From Dryococelus australis (taxonomy: Eukaryota > Arthropoda > Insecta > Phasmatodea > Phasmatidae): a DNA stretch of 64,000 bases. The notes beneath the pieces were generated by a model, which was given only the letters and a program-made list of their open reading frames with translations, was not told where the DNA came from and did not search any database. How positions within the stretch are numbered: the first letter of the stretch is position 1; every line of letters starts with the position of its first letter. Both the position numbers and the translations under genes were made by a program. This document shows positions 1 through 12,268 of the stretch, in pieces. The DNA is taken from contig CM057002.1 in assembly GCA_029891345.1 (NCBI GenBank), forward strand, positions 59,510,777-59,574,776. Direction: 5' to 3'.

Positions 1-423
1 CGTTAAGGATATATTTTATTTGAAACGCCTATCTTTAAAATTAACGCACTGAGGCGAAATTTCCTTAACATGGGATTTCCTACTTAAATTTCGCAGCTGC
101 CAGTCGGTAGGCAGTGTGTGGCCTTAATAAAGTAAATCGTCGGATGAGGAAAGCGAAACCAAGCCAGAAGAATGTACGCATTCGCGACTGCAGACTAGAG
201 ACGGGGAGTATTTCCCATACCTGTTATCAGTAACAGGTATTGAGAAGGATCAGGTATAACCTGTTCCTAGCTTCTGTAAATACGTGTTACCATCCCCCCT
301 GCCTGTTACTGACACTTGTATCACGAAGCAGGAACAATCATAAGTAGAATTCACTTGTTAGTCGCCCGACACTCATGCGATGCATCATTTCGTTCCTGTT
401 CCTACCGTTTGATACTAGACTCC

Positions 424-605
424 AATATACTGAATACCTTATACCTAACCTCCTTGCTTGCAATGTTCCCTGGTAGGACAACCATAATGCCAGACGTATA
501 CTTGCTATGCAGGGAATATACTGAATACCTTATACCTAACCTCCTTGCTTGCAATGTTCCCTGGTAGGACAATCATAATGCCAGACGTATACTTGCTCTG
601 CAGGG
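424..605. repeat. Tandem direct duplication, 91-bp unit, two copies
   Basis: The block starting AATATACTGAATACC at 424 recurs at 515, giving an exact period of 91 bp. The copies differ at only a few positions, such as CTATGCAGG versus CTCTGCAGG near the unit ends. The near identity points to a recent duplication. No coding function is apparent, and the short open frame spanning it simply reads the same phrase twice. Confidence 0.9.
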
Positions 606-1004
606 AATCCCACACACCTTGTGAATTTTCTCTGATTTGAACACTGGAGTCGTGTTTTCAAATATATATTTTTAATACTGCCGCCTTAAAAATAGTTTTT
701 AATACTTTCAGAAGGTAGTTGAAAGAATACAACTACCAGGAGGGTATGCACTACATAGAGGTAGCGGAAAATATCAGCGCAGTGCAAATACAGGTATTCG
801 AGAACAAGGTGAGTTAGTGGAACAAAGCGGCCAAGCATACAGCTCGCCCATAACAGGTATTCTCAATAACAGGTATCAGCAACAGGTATCGACTGGGAAC
901 CGGAAGAGGTTCCTGAGAAATACTGGTTTAACTCATCTCTACAATAGACTAAAGATGGGGTAGACCGATCTCGCTTGCTGCCCACAACCAATCCCAGTGT
1001 CCCA

Positions 1005-1300
1005 ACATTCAACTGCTTTTCTGCCTTTATGTCTAGCAAAAATGGCGTGGATTGGTTTTGAGGTTAGATCACTGTTTAGTAAACAAGTGCTTTTGAGATG
1101 TTTTTATACTTCCTCTAATCAATTTGTAATGCTTTTTGATTACATTCAAACTTGTAAAAGTATTTTATTAATATAACAGTGCTTGTCATTTAAAAAAGTA
1201 TGATGTAAACAAACACGTTCATCACTGTTGACCATGTGACTTTGACAGTTGTGTAGAATTGGGGTAGGTCAATGTTGGGTACATGCGCAGAAGACGAATG
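1005..1300 (-). repeat. Dispersed repeat R5, copy 1
   Basis: Read on the minus strand, this stretch matches 44745-45035 on the plus strand. Shared blocks include the TTGACCTACC-like end, the CATGTGACTTTGA/TCAAAGTCACATG block and the long TATTAATATAA-type AT segment. There is no clear TIR or coding capacity. It is probably a fragment of an unclassified interspersed element. Confidence 0.65.
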
Positions 1301-2426
1301 TCTATGATCTCTATAGTGCAGACCGTTCTCTCTGTGTGATTCCCTGGTGGAGCGAGCAAAGCTCCCACGCACGACGGGAATGTGGATTGTCGATTCGTCG
1401 ACGGCCCTCGCACAATGCCGGGAGCTGTGCTCGGGAGATGCTGCTTCCCCATTGGTCCCCTCGCCGGAGCGGAGCTGGTGCGCGCCCTCCACCCCGCTGA
1501 CTCTCTGGCCCATCACTCATTAGGGCGATGGTATCGTCGCTCTCCCTTGACAGCGACGTGGGTGGGCCGCCTAAATGGCCCCGGACACTCATCCCCGGGG
1601 CTGGAGGGATTCTGTGTGTTTGGTGGGAGGGGGCCGGGGGGGGGGGGCAAATTGCCCGCACCTCGCACCGTGGACTGCGTCAGCAACCATCCTGCGCAGC
1701 AGGAGGAAAAGAGACGCCATCCGTCCTTCCAGCTTGGCTCATTGTCAGTCGATACTAAACTGTCGTAACACTGCAAGGAAAATTTCTAGTCAACCTTCTC
1801 TAAACTGTAATCAATATTTTTATAAGGTTGTTCGCGATCAATTTAGCGCCTTTTAAAAATGTCGCTGCCCCTACCTGCATAAATACTGCTCACATAGAGG
1901 TTTAGCATATTCTCCGTTCGCCAACTAATACGTAATATTTATGTTTCTTAGTAAGAGTGGATCGTACCTACGTTGTGTGAATCATGTACACATGGGCGTC
2001 TTCCCTTCCAGCGACATTCGTACTGGACGCACACAAACACAGTAGGTTCGACCTCGGGCCTTAAAAATAGCCACAATTTTAGGAATGGGACAATGTGCCT
2101 CAGGAAATGCGTAATGATCTTGTTTTTGGCACGCCTCGTCGGATATGAGCGCCCCTCCGGAATCGTGGAGGTACTACACGTTATTGAAGTTTGTCGATAC
2201 ATCTGAAAACACCTCATTGTTTGTTATTGAAACTGATGAGATAAGTTGTTTCGCCGTGTAATCCTATTGCTTGTTTCATACTGGGATGATGTAAACAAAA
2301 GTATTGGATTTTTTTTATATTTTTTAAATGTGTTATTAGGAGTAGGTACAACATAACATGCAAACTACTTTTATTCAGTATAACACTCTGCAACCAGATA
2401 TATGCTAAACTTTTTGTGAACAGTAT
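1301..2426. other. GC-rich block then unique AT-rich DNA, no gene seen
   Basis: Positions 1310-1740 are much more GC-rich than the surroundings and contain an 11-base G run near 1638. Open frames occur in several overlapping frames on both strands here, as expected of GC-rich non-coding DNA. None resembles a known protein. Positions 1780-2426 are ordinary AT-rich sequence. Confidence 0.5.
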
Positions 2427-2783
2427 TTTTAAACGGGCGCAGTGATTGGTATGCACACTGCTTAAGTTGGTAAAGAGTAAGGTAAAGTAGTTCCGTATCT
2501 TTACCTTGAATTAAAAGTGTTAAGCAAACACGCATAAATACTGAAATTTCTTTTGCTTTCTGCTTTTTTTTTTTTTTTTTAATGCTTTTAAGTATGAAAA
2601 TGAGAAATTTGTAAAATATTTACTTTTCTAATAATTTCACAGTTTCACTTGACGGATTCATGACTAACGTGATCAGGCCCACAGCAATGTTAATTTTACG
2701 TTTGGTGGAAGAATACACAATGTGCACACAAGTATATCTTAAGCAGGGCTTTCGAAAATGGTTAGTTTTCCGTGAACAGCCTG
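2427..2783 (-). mobile_element. MITE-A copy, truncated at one end
   Basis: This is a minus-oriented copy of the ~420-bp TA-flanked family. The intact right terminus reads GTGAACAGCCTG followed by TA at 2784. The left ~70 bp, including the other TIR, is missing: homology starts at the TTTAACGGGCGCA block. The internal T tract (2563-2580) corresponds to the A tract of the plus-oriented copies. Confidence 0.85.
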
Positions 2784-3291
2784 TAACCTATACAATGCAC
2801 GAAAACAGTGCAAATGTAGGTAATATTTAGATTCGCTGTTATACAAAGTCAGAAGATACAATAAAAAAAGGTTGTGCTCTTTACAAAAATTTATTTGGAA
2901 ATTAGTTGCTGAAGATTTTGTTGTAAATTTGAAACTGAAATATTAATATAATAACTTTACTCTTTGGCGGTGCCAACACATCCCGAGTAAATGTTTTGCT
3001 CGTTACTGGCGGTGTCCCAAAAGTGTAGAGCAAGTAGTCTACTCTGAGCATCTTGCCATAGTAAAACTTTTATTCACACGCTATTTCGGTAACGAAGAGA
3101 AAAACTACTGAAAATGGCGGGAACTTAGGCCTAATTAAAATAAGTGAAGTCGAAGAAAAACTGCACGTTCTGGTTACAGATACAGATGGAGAATTACAAA
3201 TGATGGGTGACAAAAGTTGAGTTGTGGGCACTGCTGCATTTCTGGGAAAGATGTATGTAGTTAGGTTAAAGTAAATATAGTTTATTGTATA

Positions 3292-3292
<1 letters not shown>

Positions 3293-3322
<30 letters not shown>
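3293..3322. repeat. (TG)n(TA)n microsatellite
   Basis: Simple TG repeats run into TA repeats just upstream of a MITE-A copy. Nothing else is visible between the two neighbouring MITE copies (2784-3339). Confidence 0.85.
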
Positions 3323-3339
3323 TACCAGCGATGGTGATA

Positions 3340-3759
3340 TAGGCTGTTCACGGTAAAATGAGCACTTTTGAAAACCCTGCTTAAGATCTACTTGTATGCA
3401 CACTGTGTATCCTTACATCATATTTAAAAATAACATTGTCAAGGGCCACATCACTTTATTCATGCGCCGGTCAAGTGAAACTGTCAAATTATTATAAAAG
3501 TAAATATTTAACTAATTTGCTAATTTTTACACTTCGATGTATTAAAAAGAACAGAAAGCGAAAGAAATAATTAATGTTATTAGAAATGGTTGTTTAACAC
3601 ATTTTATTCGACGTTAAAATATGTAATTACTTCCCAACCACCGTTACCAATTTTACTGGGGCATGTCTCTTAGGATGTTTGTTAAAATTATGTAGGTAGG
3701 ATCAGTGACTTTTTTCTAAGGTTGATTTCAAAAGTGCTTAATTTATCTTGAACAGCCTT
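3340..3759 (+). mobile_element. MITE-A copy, full length
   Basis: This 420-bp element begins TAGGCTGTTCACGGTAAAAT and ends AACAGCCTT, with TA on each side (3338-3339 and 3760-3761). The ~30-bp TIRs pair (GTTCACGGTAAAATGAGCAC against the inverse near 3735-3755). It has no transposase. The TA duplication and TIRs indicate a Tc1/mariner-type non-autonomous element. Confidence 0.92.
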
Positions 3760-4234
3760 TAAACACTCCTACTCTGGCGCTGTTCAGTCGGCGAAGCATT
3801 TTGGAACGCAGCGCCGTCCTGCAACCATAACCGTTGAATGTAAACAAAACTACAATTTTCATTCTAATACACAGCCACTGATACGCCTTGTTTATATTTC
3901 AACGTGGCGCTCTTAGCCCCACAGGCCATACCGCGCCTCGACCACCCAGTCGACGGCGGAAAGTGTTCATGCCCTTTCATCGCACGAGTGCCTAGATCTC
4001 GCCTGAGCGGACCAGATCCAAAACCACAACCTAATTTACACACGTGCAAGCTACGTCCTTCCACATGTACTGAGACCCTCGAACTCAGCACTAAGTGTGT
4101 GGTTTGGCCAGTGTCTCTCCATATCCCTGGTGTCTCTCCAGGACAACGCACACCGGAGCAAACAAACCCACAAAATAATGGGATCCAGAAAATAATTCAT
4201 CCACATTTTTTAACTAGTACCTTGGGGAACGGGG

Positions 4235-4480
4235 CATCAGTCCGAACAAGCGTTTGGCCAAAGTATTCTCTCTTAAATCACACACATGCAGGCATTTGAA
4301 AGAACTGGTGTTCGGCCATACAGTCGTGTGGTCGAACGAGAGTTCGGCACAACTTTTCCTCGCCTGTCGACCCTTCGGTGTTTGGCCGTACCGTCATTTA
4401 GCACAACAAGCGTTTGGCCAAACAGAAAAATGGTTTGGCAGAACAGGCGTTTAGCAGAAAATCCTGCCAAATGACGGGTA
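4235..4480 (+). repeat. Degenerate ~20-25-bp minisatellite (GTTTGGCC/AAC motif)
   Basis: The phrase GCGTTTGGCCAAA and its variants (GTGTTCGGCCATACAG, GTTCGGCACAAC, GTGTTTGGCCGTACCG, ATTTAGCACAAC, GTTTGGCAGAAC, GCGTTTAGCAGAA) recurs about nine times. Spacing is irregular at roughly 20-25 bp. Several frames across it are open, which explains the short overlapping ORFs here. Its function is unknown. Confidence 0.75.
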
Positions 4481-4582
4481 TCTGTTTCTTGCGGCCATAT
4501 AGCACGCGGCAGCTCAGTAATCGGTTTCATTTGCTCGTGGCACCAGCAGCCAACCACAGCGCTTCTCGCCACTTCTTTGTTA

Positions 4583-4999
4583 TATGCTGTTCACGGTAAA
4601 ACGAGCATTTTTGAAAGCCGTGCTTAGTATCTACTTGTCTGCAGCGTGCATTCTTCCGCCGTATGTACAATTAACATCACCATTGGCCTCGTCACTTATT
4701 CATGAATTGGGCACAAACAACTGTGGAATTATTAGAAAAGTAAATATCTTACAAATACGGTCATTTTTAGACTTGATGGATTAAATATATATGTGTGTAT
4801 ATATATATATAAAGTTATCACAAATGATTACCTATCACGTTTTATTCGACGTTAATATATTAAACTATTTTCCATCCGTCATTACCAACTTCACTAGGCG
4901 CATGCCACTCAGTGCGTCCGTTAACATATATGCAGACCTGGGCAGTAACTATTTTCTAAAGTTGATTTCGAAAGTGCTCACTTTATCGTTAACAGCCTT
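4583..4999 (+). mobile_element. MITE-A copy, full length
   Basis: This 417-bp copy starts TATGCTGTTCACGGTAAAAC and ends TTAACAGCCTT, flanked by TA at 4581-4582 and 5000-5001. One TIR base has changed (GGCTG to TGCTG). An internal TA-rich microsatellite (4784-4812) replaces the usual A tract. Confidence 0.9.
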
Positions 5000-5001
5000 T
5001 A

Positions 5002-5190
5002 CTAGGCATTACTAACACGCCTATTATCTCTGTTTTCATTAATATTAATTATGAAATGAACCTTATAATTTACGGGTGAAGTATAAACCGCTTGTGATGT
5101 ATAAAATATTATGAAATAACCAAAAAATTATTTTTCTAAGGTTTTATTCCGAAAGTGCGAATACAGCGAATAGACTTCATCAAATGAGCT
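5002..5190 (+). repeat. Dispersed repeat R2, partial copy
   Basis: It matches 15710-15920, 44480-44730 and 48100-48285. Shared blocks are the CCTATTNTCTCTGTTTT run, the AAACGCTTGTGAT block and the ending GGAAATAACCAA. It lies directly against the right end of a MITE-A copy. It is non-coding. Confidence 0.65.
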
Positions 5191-5394
5191 GAAGTTTGTT
5201 TTAGATTTCGTGGAAATTAAGTAGGACTTAACTCACTATTTTTTTTAAAGCGCAAATATAGGTTGCTTTAGTAACGTTTCAATAAATTCACGTGAAATTA
5301 TCAAAACCCTATCGACACGTTGGAAATCATTTCAATTTAAGGAAGCTAATTGCAATTAATTTCATGAAACATAGCTAGCAAGCTCTCTTCTAAC

Positions 5395-6050
5395 TTACCA
5401 GAAATACAAAAATTCGGCTGTGTTGGGGACACAGCCCTTTGTTTTGTGTGAATAAGTCTACGTTGACGCGCTCGAACGCCTTGGTGTTTATTTTACGATT
5501 CCGACACCGCTTCACTCGATCATATGGTGTTTTATGGGTATCACTGGATTGCTTTTGAGATGCTCTTTCCAACCGTATACGATTTCTGTATTTCGAGTTG
5601 GCTTTTTGACGAGTATAGGTCGAACTTGTATTAAGTTTTCTTAATTTTGCACATAAACGCATACAATTTCACCATAACCACGCCACACAAATGTTTTTAT
5701 ACGCGCAGTCGATTGATCTTGGCGAGAGCTTTCGATTGAAACTCAAACGAGCGTCGTAGCTTCTCCTAGTCAAAAGTTATACAACGCGGAATTTATGAGA
5801 CGCGGCGAAACGAACTAAAAATTGCCGCGACCCCCCCCCCCCCTCCCCCGGCACGATGCCACGCAGTACTCATTAACGGAACATATTCTTTGATCATTTG
5901 GCAATCGAGTGGTGTAATTTAATTTTGAATATAGATGATAGATTAGAAGCTGCAATGCCAAACTGTATCCCCCGATTTTGTTATCATCGAATTTTCTGGT
6001 TCGCCTGTTATGGTCGCAAATTTGAAGAAGCATTCACGTCAAAACTGGAA
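5395..6050 (+). repeat. Dispersed repeat R3, longest copy
   Basis: It matches 46960-47480 in inverse orientation and its right part matches 28819-29030. Conserved parts are CAAACTGTATCCCCCGATTTTGTT, the AACATATTCTTTGAT block and the AAATTTGTGTGG-like block on the other strand. A C-rich run lies at 5829-5846. The open frames on the minus strand are not conserved between copies, so I regard it as a non-coding transposon remnant. Confidence 0.75.
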
Positions 6051-7019
6051 GCAGCTTGATCCTATAACATTACATTATGCATATTTTCTTCCATATAGTG
6101 GTTGTATTACTACAGCATTGCAAACAGTTTTCATGTAGCTTGCGAGTGTTAAGTAGTTACGAGTAACACGGTTAGTTCGCTGGAAGGGGCCTAACCCATC
6201 TCGGAAGGCTGAACTGCACTCTGACTGTACATTGTAAATACGCATTCCCGAGCGAAAGCAATTTATCTCCGACCGACAGCCGACTGCGAACTGCGAACTG
6301 CCGACTGGGCATTGTGTGTCGGTCCTAATGAATACCTCGCCTGCTTGCTCGTGAGTATTCGCAGTGGGAAGTCCTGTTCTTCACGCGGCTCCATCCTCGC
6401 CATTAGTTCCTGCTGTGTACTCTGAGCAAGCCCCTGTATTGTTCGCAACAGCAATCCTATACCCCCTGCAAGATTTAGGCCCTGTCCGAATTCAGGTATA
6501 TATTTGAGTACTTCCACTCTTGCATACTTCACCCACCCTCGGCACCAAACTTGATGAATTCAAACAGGCATTCTTTTTTACTTCAGTAACTGTTATTAGA
6601 CAGATAAACACTTTTAATGTACATATATTCCGACTAAGAATTTGATAAATGCCGAAGGTTTTGCGGGTTAAATAAAGTATTAAATAATATTACAATTTGA
6701 TTTACATTAACATTTACTGTCTTTCACTGTTGTATGTAAGTGCAATTGAATTGCTTTTTTTTTTATCGTAACTTCTATAGGTTAGGAATATAGGCATAGT
6801 ACGAATTTGTAACTTAGACTTTTTTTAATTAAGTTGAAACTTGCAATATTTATTTGCAGTTGCCCTATTAAACTTTCAATAAAATAATTATGTCGGAAAT
6901 CAATTGTAACCTACAAATTGCTTCTCAAAGCGGTGGCACATATTCTGCAAGTACCTACACGAGAAGTATACATCTTCGTTTACTTGTATACTTGCATACT
7001 TCACTTGCAATTTGGACAG
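6051..7019. other. AT-rich DNA without recognised gene
   Basis: I see no conserved protein, TIR or RNA gene in this stretch. It ends at the 6-bp target duplication of Polinton element 1. Confidence 0.5.
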
Positions 7020-7025
7020 CACTTA

Positions 7026-7510
7026 AGTAGAGACAGCGGCGGGTTCCTGGACCACTTGTAGAATTAAATGTTGATGGAGCAGATAATAGATTGCTCGATA
7101 TATCGATTATTTGATATATATTGTTTGATATATCGATTATTCGATATATAGATACATTCTATTAGTCGCTAATCGACTAGTAAATCAATTGATGAATAAG
7201 TAATGAAATTAATTAGTGCAATTATTTAATTAAATTGATAAATTAAATGAATAGATTAATTAAAGGATGTTTTGATATAAAATTTTTAATTTTATATAAT
7301 TTTTTGATATCAAAGAATGTTTATTCATTTATACATGCCATAAGAGTGATATTGGTGGAGCAGCATCGATGTGTTCTGTGTGACTTGCTGGAGCCGACTG
7401 ACCAGAGGGCTGGATTGTAATTGCTTATATAGGAGTTGATGTTGGTGTAAGAGTGCTATAAGCAGCATTTTTAATTGTGAATGGAGTAAGAGCCAGCAGC
7501 AGGTTCCCGT
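7026..7510 (+). repeat. Left TIR of Polinton element 1
   Basis: This ~485-bp arm pairs with 14394-14844. Long blocks are nearly identical, including the CACACAGAACACATCGATG block and the CTTATATAGGAGTTGATGTT block. The middle is very AT-rich, with repeated ATATATCGATTATT phrases (7097-7160). The divergence between arms suggests considerable age. Confidence 0.88.
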
Positions 7511-7809
7511 AATATATAATCATTTCACTAATGTGTCTTTTGCTAGCTCATACGACCAGCACAATCGTTCGCCTATTGTGAAAGCCTACTGCAAAAACCC
7601 GATGCACATACTTTGTTACATCACACGTTAATACACAGTACCGCTGCTCTTACAAAAGCATACGCCAGCAGATCGTCTCTGTCGCTCCGATGCTCGTCTA
7701 ATGCGAAAGCCTATCGTATGCATTTCCCATAAGTTAATAATAATAAAAATGTTTCAATTAAATAAAAACCTAATAATTATCAGAACACGCAAGATAAAAA
7801 AAGTAGTAT

Positions 7810-8760
7810 ATGAATCGATTTCAATGCCTTGTGTTAACTATTGACTCCCATGAGAAAAAAATTTCTCCAGCCACCTCGTCTCCTCTTCCAGGCAAACATC
7901 ACAGTCAAAGAAATTACAGCAAGCTCTCACGATGGCCGAGACCACACATTTTGCTTTTTTGTCCCAAACTCCTCCCCCGCATACTCAGCAGAACAAACTC
8001 AGACTCTCATGCCCTTTTGCCAAGAAGGCAATATATTATTCTGCCCCTGAGAACCGCGGAGCCAACGTACTGCCAAGGAGGGGAAGAGTTTCAGATACTG
8101 TACTCCGACAACCCACCCCTTCCCCGGCATGGATTTTCGTCTCTGCGTTTTCCACCCTCCATTCTCATGTGCCCAGCAAATTTTCCCTGCAGAGTTCTAC
8201 TGCGCATTCCTCCACCACCCTTGACCAACTAACTCCACAACATGTCGAGCGATATGAATGCTGTCGCCTGCCATGCTTGTCACTTCTCACACCCTTCGCG
8301 AGCAGGTATTTATCTACCTGCAAATGTCGAACATCTCTCACCACACCTCTTCTGATGCATTTTCGACATAGTTTAAAAGAAAAATAATCCAAATTCTCAT
8401 GCCTCAGGCTGCTCGAAACCACACACATATATACAGTTTCACCCTGTCTCCTGCAATGGGTTGTCGGCAAGAGCTTAGCGAAATATGTCATGCATCACAG
8501 CTTGCTCAAACAAAACAGAACGCTCTTGAAACCAAAAAAAAAAGATACTCCCCAAACTCCTCTAAGGTGCTGTAGACAATGACAAATCCAAACTCTCATG
8601 TCACTAAGAAAGTGATATATTATTCCATTAATTGTTTCGGATGGAGAACAAAGTCTAACCAAACACCAAACCAACAACCTTCCCCAAACTGTCATCCACA
8701 CAGTGGCCATCGATAATCACACACTCCATTTCCCACTACTGTACTTTTGTGCCAGCCCTG
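7810..8760 (+). other. C-rich, internally repetitive segment inside element 1
   Basis: The plus strand is markedly C-rich and A-rich but G-poor. Phrases recur imperfectly: CCCAAACTCCTC, CAAACTCTCATG, GATATATTATTC and similar. Long frames (up to 151 codons at 7932-8387) are open in several overlapping frames because of this composition. They encode Pro/Ser-rich strings with no family I recognise. It may be a decayed low-complexity viral gene or a subterminal non-coding region. I do not call a CDS. Confidence 0.45.
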
Positions 8761-9273
8761 TTCACCAGGAGAGATAAACCATTTCCAATACAATGCTCCA
8801 AAAAAATCTCTCTATCTCATTTCCTCCTGATTATATATTTATATACCATAACTGCAACACATGCGATCTGGAAGAAATGATACTTCCGAAACCTGTGCAT
8901 ACTACATTATAGTTAACAACCAACAAAAAAATTAACACAAAAATTGATATTATGTCATGTGTCATAATATTATTTTTTTCGAATTACACAGTAAATAAAA
9001 TGATTATATGCTAGGTGTTTTACAGTCATTAACCCGGGAAAAAGCAAATTAACAATGCAAATATTTTCACTCCTTACAAACTAGAAAATATAATTACATC
9101 TAAAATTAAACATAATAGATTACCACCAAACAATAGGAATGATTGCACAATAAATTGTACATCTATTCCCCAGACAGAGGTTTATTAAATGAATAACAAG
9201 GACATATATATTTTTAATGATTTTATCAATCAAATAGTCATTTGGAGAACTGCCTTTTTGCTATCCATGTTCG

Positions 9274-10040
9274 TAAAAACCACCTCTTATGGGCTGATCA
9301 TCATAGTTTTCCAGATAATACACTTGGGAAATGAATTTCAATTGAAATAATTTTAAATATTTCATACGACCAATTAACCATAAGTTTTTTCTTAAAGATT
9401 CCTTTCTGCTTTGAGATACGAATAAATTCGCCAATTTTTAACTTTGGTTTTCTTTCATTGATTACTTTAACATTTTTATAATAATTTTCATCAAACTACT
9501 GTACATAACTTTTTCGGGTTCTGACTTGATAGTTCTATGATATCTGGAATCATAAAATTGAAGTATTTCAGGCAAAATGTCAACCCAATTATAGGTTACT
9601 TTTGACTTAAAATGCTTATATGTTAATTGCTTAAACGATCTATTAAATTGTTCCACAACACTGGCTTTAAGCTCCGAATACGCTGTGTAATGATTAATAC
9701 CATATTCGGTCATTAGTTTCCGGAATGGTGCACAAAAAAATTCTGATCCTCAAGGTTTGGAGCGAATTTGGCATTCTCTATTTCAAAACAATCTTCATTG
9801 CATTGGTTACCTGTTTCCCAGTTTTGTTTTTCAAAGGCATGACCCTACCATATTTCGAATAAACGTCTATTACGGTTAAAATATACTTGTACCCCATATT
9901 GTATTTTAAAAGCAATGTCATTTCATACAAATCAGCTTGAAAAAGATCATTTTAACTTTTAGTTATAACTCTACTTCTAGGATATCTTATCCTTGCAGGG
10001 CATGAAGCTCTTGAGCAATCTTGCTGAACTTCATTTGTAA
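9274..10040 (-). pseudogene. Polinton retroviral-type integrase (rve), broken
   Basis: Read on the minus strand, the catalytic domain starts with a QADLYEM motif (first catalytic Asp) and a VIDVYSKY motif near 9840-9920. It continues through GSEFFCAPFRKLMTEYG and a KASVVEQFNRSF motif (catalytic Glu) at 9462-9745. Next come a GEFIRIS/KQKGIFKK chromo/SH3-like part and a C-terminal QPIRGGFYEHG ending. This is the domain order of Polinton-type DDE integrases, which join linear virus-like DNA to the host chromosome. The second catalytic Asp is replaced by a stop codon (TGA just before GSEF), and there are frameshifts, so the gene is dead. It is the last gene before the left TIR. Confidence 0.85.
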
Positions 10041-10082
10041 TATAACCATTTCATTCAATTCCCTAATAGTAGAAACAATTTA

Positions 10083-11046
10083 GTTTGTATGTGAATTATT
10101 ACCAACATCTCGCGAAGTGATGATAAGTTTTAATCTATCGATCAATTCATTAGGATTGTTCAAATATACAGAAAAAAACCAGTTGTCAATTTCATCTTTA
10201 TATATTCCACTTCCAACAATATCGCTTAGTAAATTTAGTTTCAGATGATTTTTATCATCACCTAAATGATTATTTGCATTCATGCGACAAACAAGATCCT
10301 CATATTTCTTAAAATCGATATCGCAATAACCATTTGGGTCGTTTATAAATAATAATTCAAACAGTCCTTCACTAACATCTTTTTACCTAATCACCTACTT
10401 GAATTCTATTCTCAGGCAAAAACTTAATTACAGAACCTCCCAGAAACCATATATCTCCATGTCGATATACACCAAATACCATATCGCACGTAGACAAAGT
10501 TTGATTTATAGATAAATACTGCAGTGTTAATTGAGACAGCTTTTTATTCTTTAAAGTTTCTTCCGATTTAATTTCCACTTGTGTTTCATTAAACATATTT
10601 AGCACACAGTGTAATGTATCCATTCTACTCGCAAAAGGTTTAAATATTTCTTCATTCAAAACAACCCATTCCATTCGAGCATGTTTAGCTTGTAAATATT
10701 TCGGCTTTACAGCAGATACAACTTTATGTTATTCTGAAGCAGTCACACATTTTTCCTTGTTGATCTTAACATTCAACTAATTATATATTAATTAATTAGT
10801 TGGTTTTTTCCCCGGTGTATTGGGTCGATTAGTTTATGCTTTTGCAATCTTATCGACATTACTAAAAATTATGTCTAATTTAGTCACAGTTTTAACCCTC
10901 AAATCATTACTATAATAGTTTATTCGATATTTAAAATCATCAATTCGCCTTTTCACTTCCATTTTCATTGCTAAAGAATATGTCTTATTATTCAATTCAA
11001 CATTTGAAAATTGCATCATTTTGTCCATTTGTATATCAAATTTCAT
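10083..11046 (-). pseudogene. Polinton/transposon-associated protein (DUF8207-like), broken
   Basis: The minus strand encodes pieces of a protein common beside integrases in arthropod Polintons. An N-terminal Lys-rich helical part (10834-11046) is followed by a KYLQAKHARMEWVVLNEE linker and the VFGVYRHGDIWFLGG motif. A GLFELLFINDPNGY stretch and a final NPNELIDRLK segment complete it. The GTPGLWELI-type core is recognisable but altered. At least two stops and a frameshift interrupt it (around 10380 and 10730). Family assignment rests on pattern memory. The molecular function of the family is unknown to me. Confidence 0.65.
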
Positions 11047-11475
11047 TAATTACTATTTTTTTTTATTATTCCAAATGTTTGTTTGTTCTACTTCCATATT
11101 TTGCAGTATAGTATCACATTTGCCAATATTTCCGAAATATAACTAATATTATCAGACACTATTGAAATAGTTTCAATCAAGTTTATTAATTTCTCTTGCA
11201 CATCGGACGATTGCAATATAAATACATAAAATATATTACTTTATCAATCTATGGCCATAACTTTACAAAATGTTTTTGTGAGGAAGCTGTAATTTGTTCG
11301 TATGTGTAGCCTTTTTTTTTTACATATTTATCTTGAAAAACTCATAACAAAAAATTACTTGATATGTATTCCATGATCAAAATACGTAATTTTCATTCAA
11401 AAAGTCTAATTACTGTAATAATATCGTGTTCGATCAAACAATACTGTTTCGCTAAGAAATCCGTTTAGGTGAATA

Positions 11476-11926
11476 TTACTTATAACAAATTTTGTTAATA
11501 TTTAACGCAGTAAATACTTGTGTAAATGGAGAATCATCTTCTGTACGAGAGAGTCTTTCCCATACCCATGACGAGGTGTTTTTTCTTTTTACGAAACTTG
11601 ATGGGAATGTGCTCATAGAAAGCCTGCTGGGTAGAGCCAGGTAGGTAAATGAGGTGGGCTGCAAGGCCTATGAGTGGCGAAGTGTGCTCATACGGTGGTG
11701 GCAAGGGAGTTGTGTCGAGATGTGAATTTATGACTTTGAGATGGAGGGATGTTTGTCGTGTTGGAACTGCGTGAAATGAGTCACAAGAGACCAGCGGACT
11801 CATGGAAGGAGACAACATGCGAAATAGGCGAATCGATGATGAACAGCGGGGTGAGGGAAGCATTGACCAGCTAAAAAGCGACATTTGTAGCCGAGCTCGT
11901 AAATTTTTGTCCACTTCCCGACACAA
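11476..11926 (-). CDS. Possible degraded viral ORF with PPPY motif
   Basis: The minus-strand frame from 11926 to 11534 (130 codons) contains a TTPLPPPYEH stretch, whose PPxY is the type of late motif that binds NEDD4-family ubiquitin ligases. A YLPGSTQQAFYEHIPIKF segment follows, then four lysines. A second overlapping frame (11476-11664) is also open, so a frameshift may separate two halves of one gene. Position next to the integrase cluster suggests a structural or accessory Polinton gene, but I cannot name a family. It may be a chance frame. Confidence 0.3.
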
Positions 11927-12268
11927 TCCGCTACCCGCTGCGCTGACAAGGTGCCCACTGAGGAGAGTGTGGGAATCCTTGTGCAGGGCTAACAGTGATA
12001 ATCACGTACTCATCCTTCCCCTCCATGTACAGAATTTACCTAACTAAATGGTATACCTTTCTTGCTCTGGATGTTACAATACAGGCCAATACACATAAAT
12101 ATGTGTGGAGGGGATGTGTATTGCTGCAGAGAGGGTTCTGTGGGGAAGGGATGAGTCTCACTTCCTGCCCATTTATGTGGGAGTTTGAAATTTATATATA
12201 TAGGTTTAACATTTACATCCCTCTAGCGTTTGACTTTAGAGTTCACAGAACGTATAACTTTTTTTTAA

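Noticed and set aside
1190-1776. Overlapping ORFs up to 128 codons on both strands
   Set aside because: All lie in a GC-rich patch, in up to six frames, with no family signature. GC-rich DNA has few stops by chance.
3864-4299. Overlapping 95- and 131-codon ORFs on opposite strands
   Set aside because: No family motif. The plus frame runs into the minisatellite at 4235 and composition explains both.
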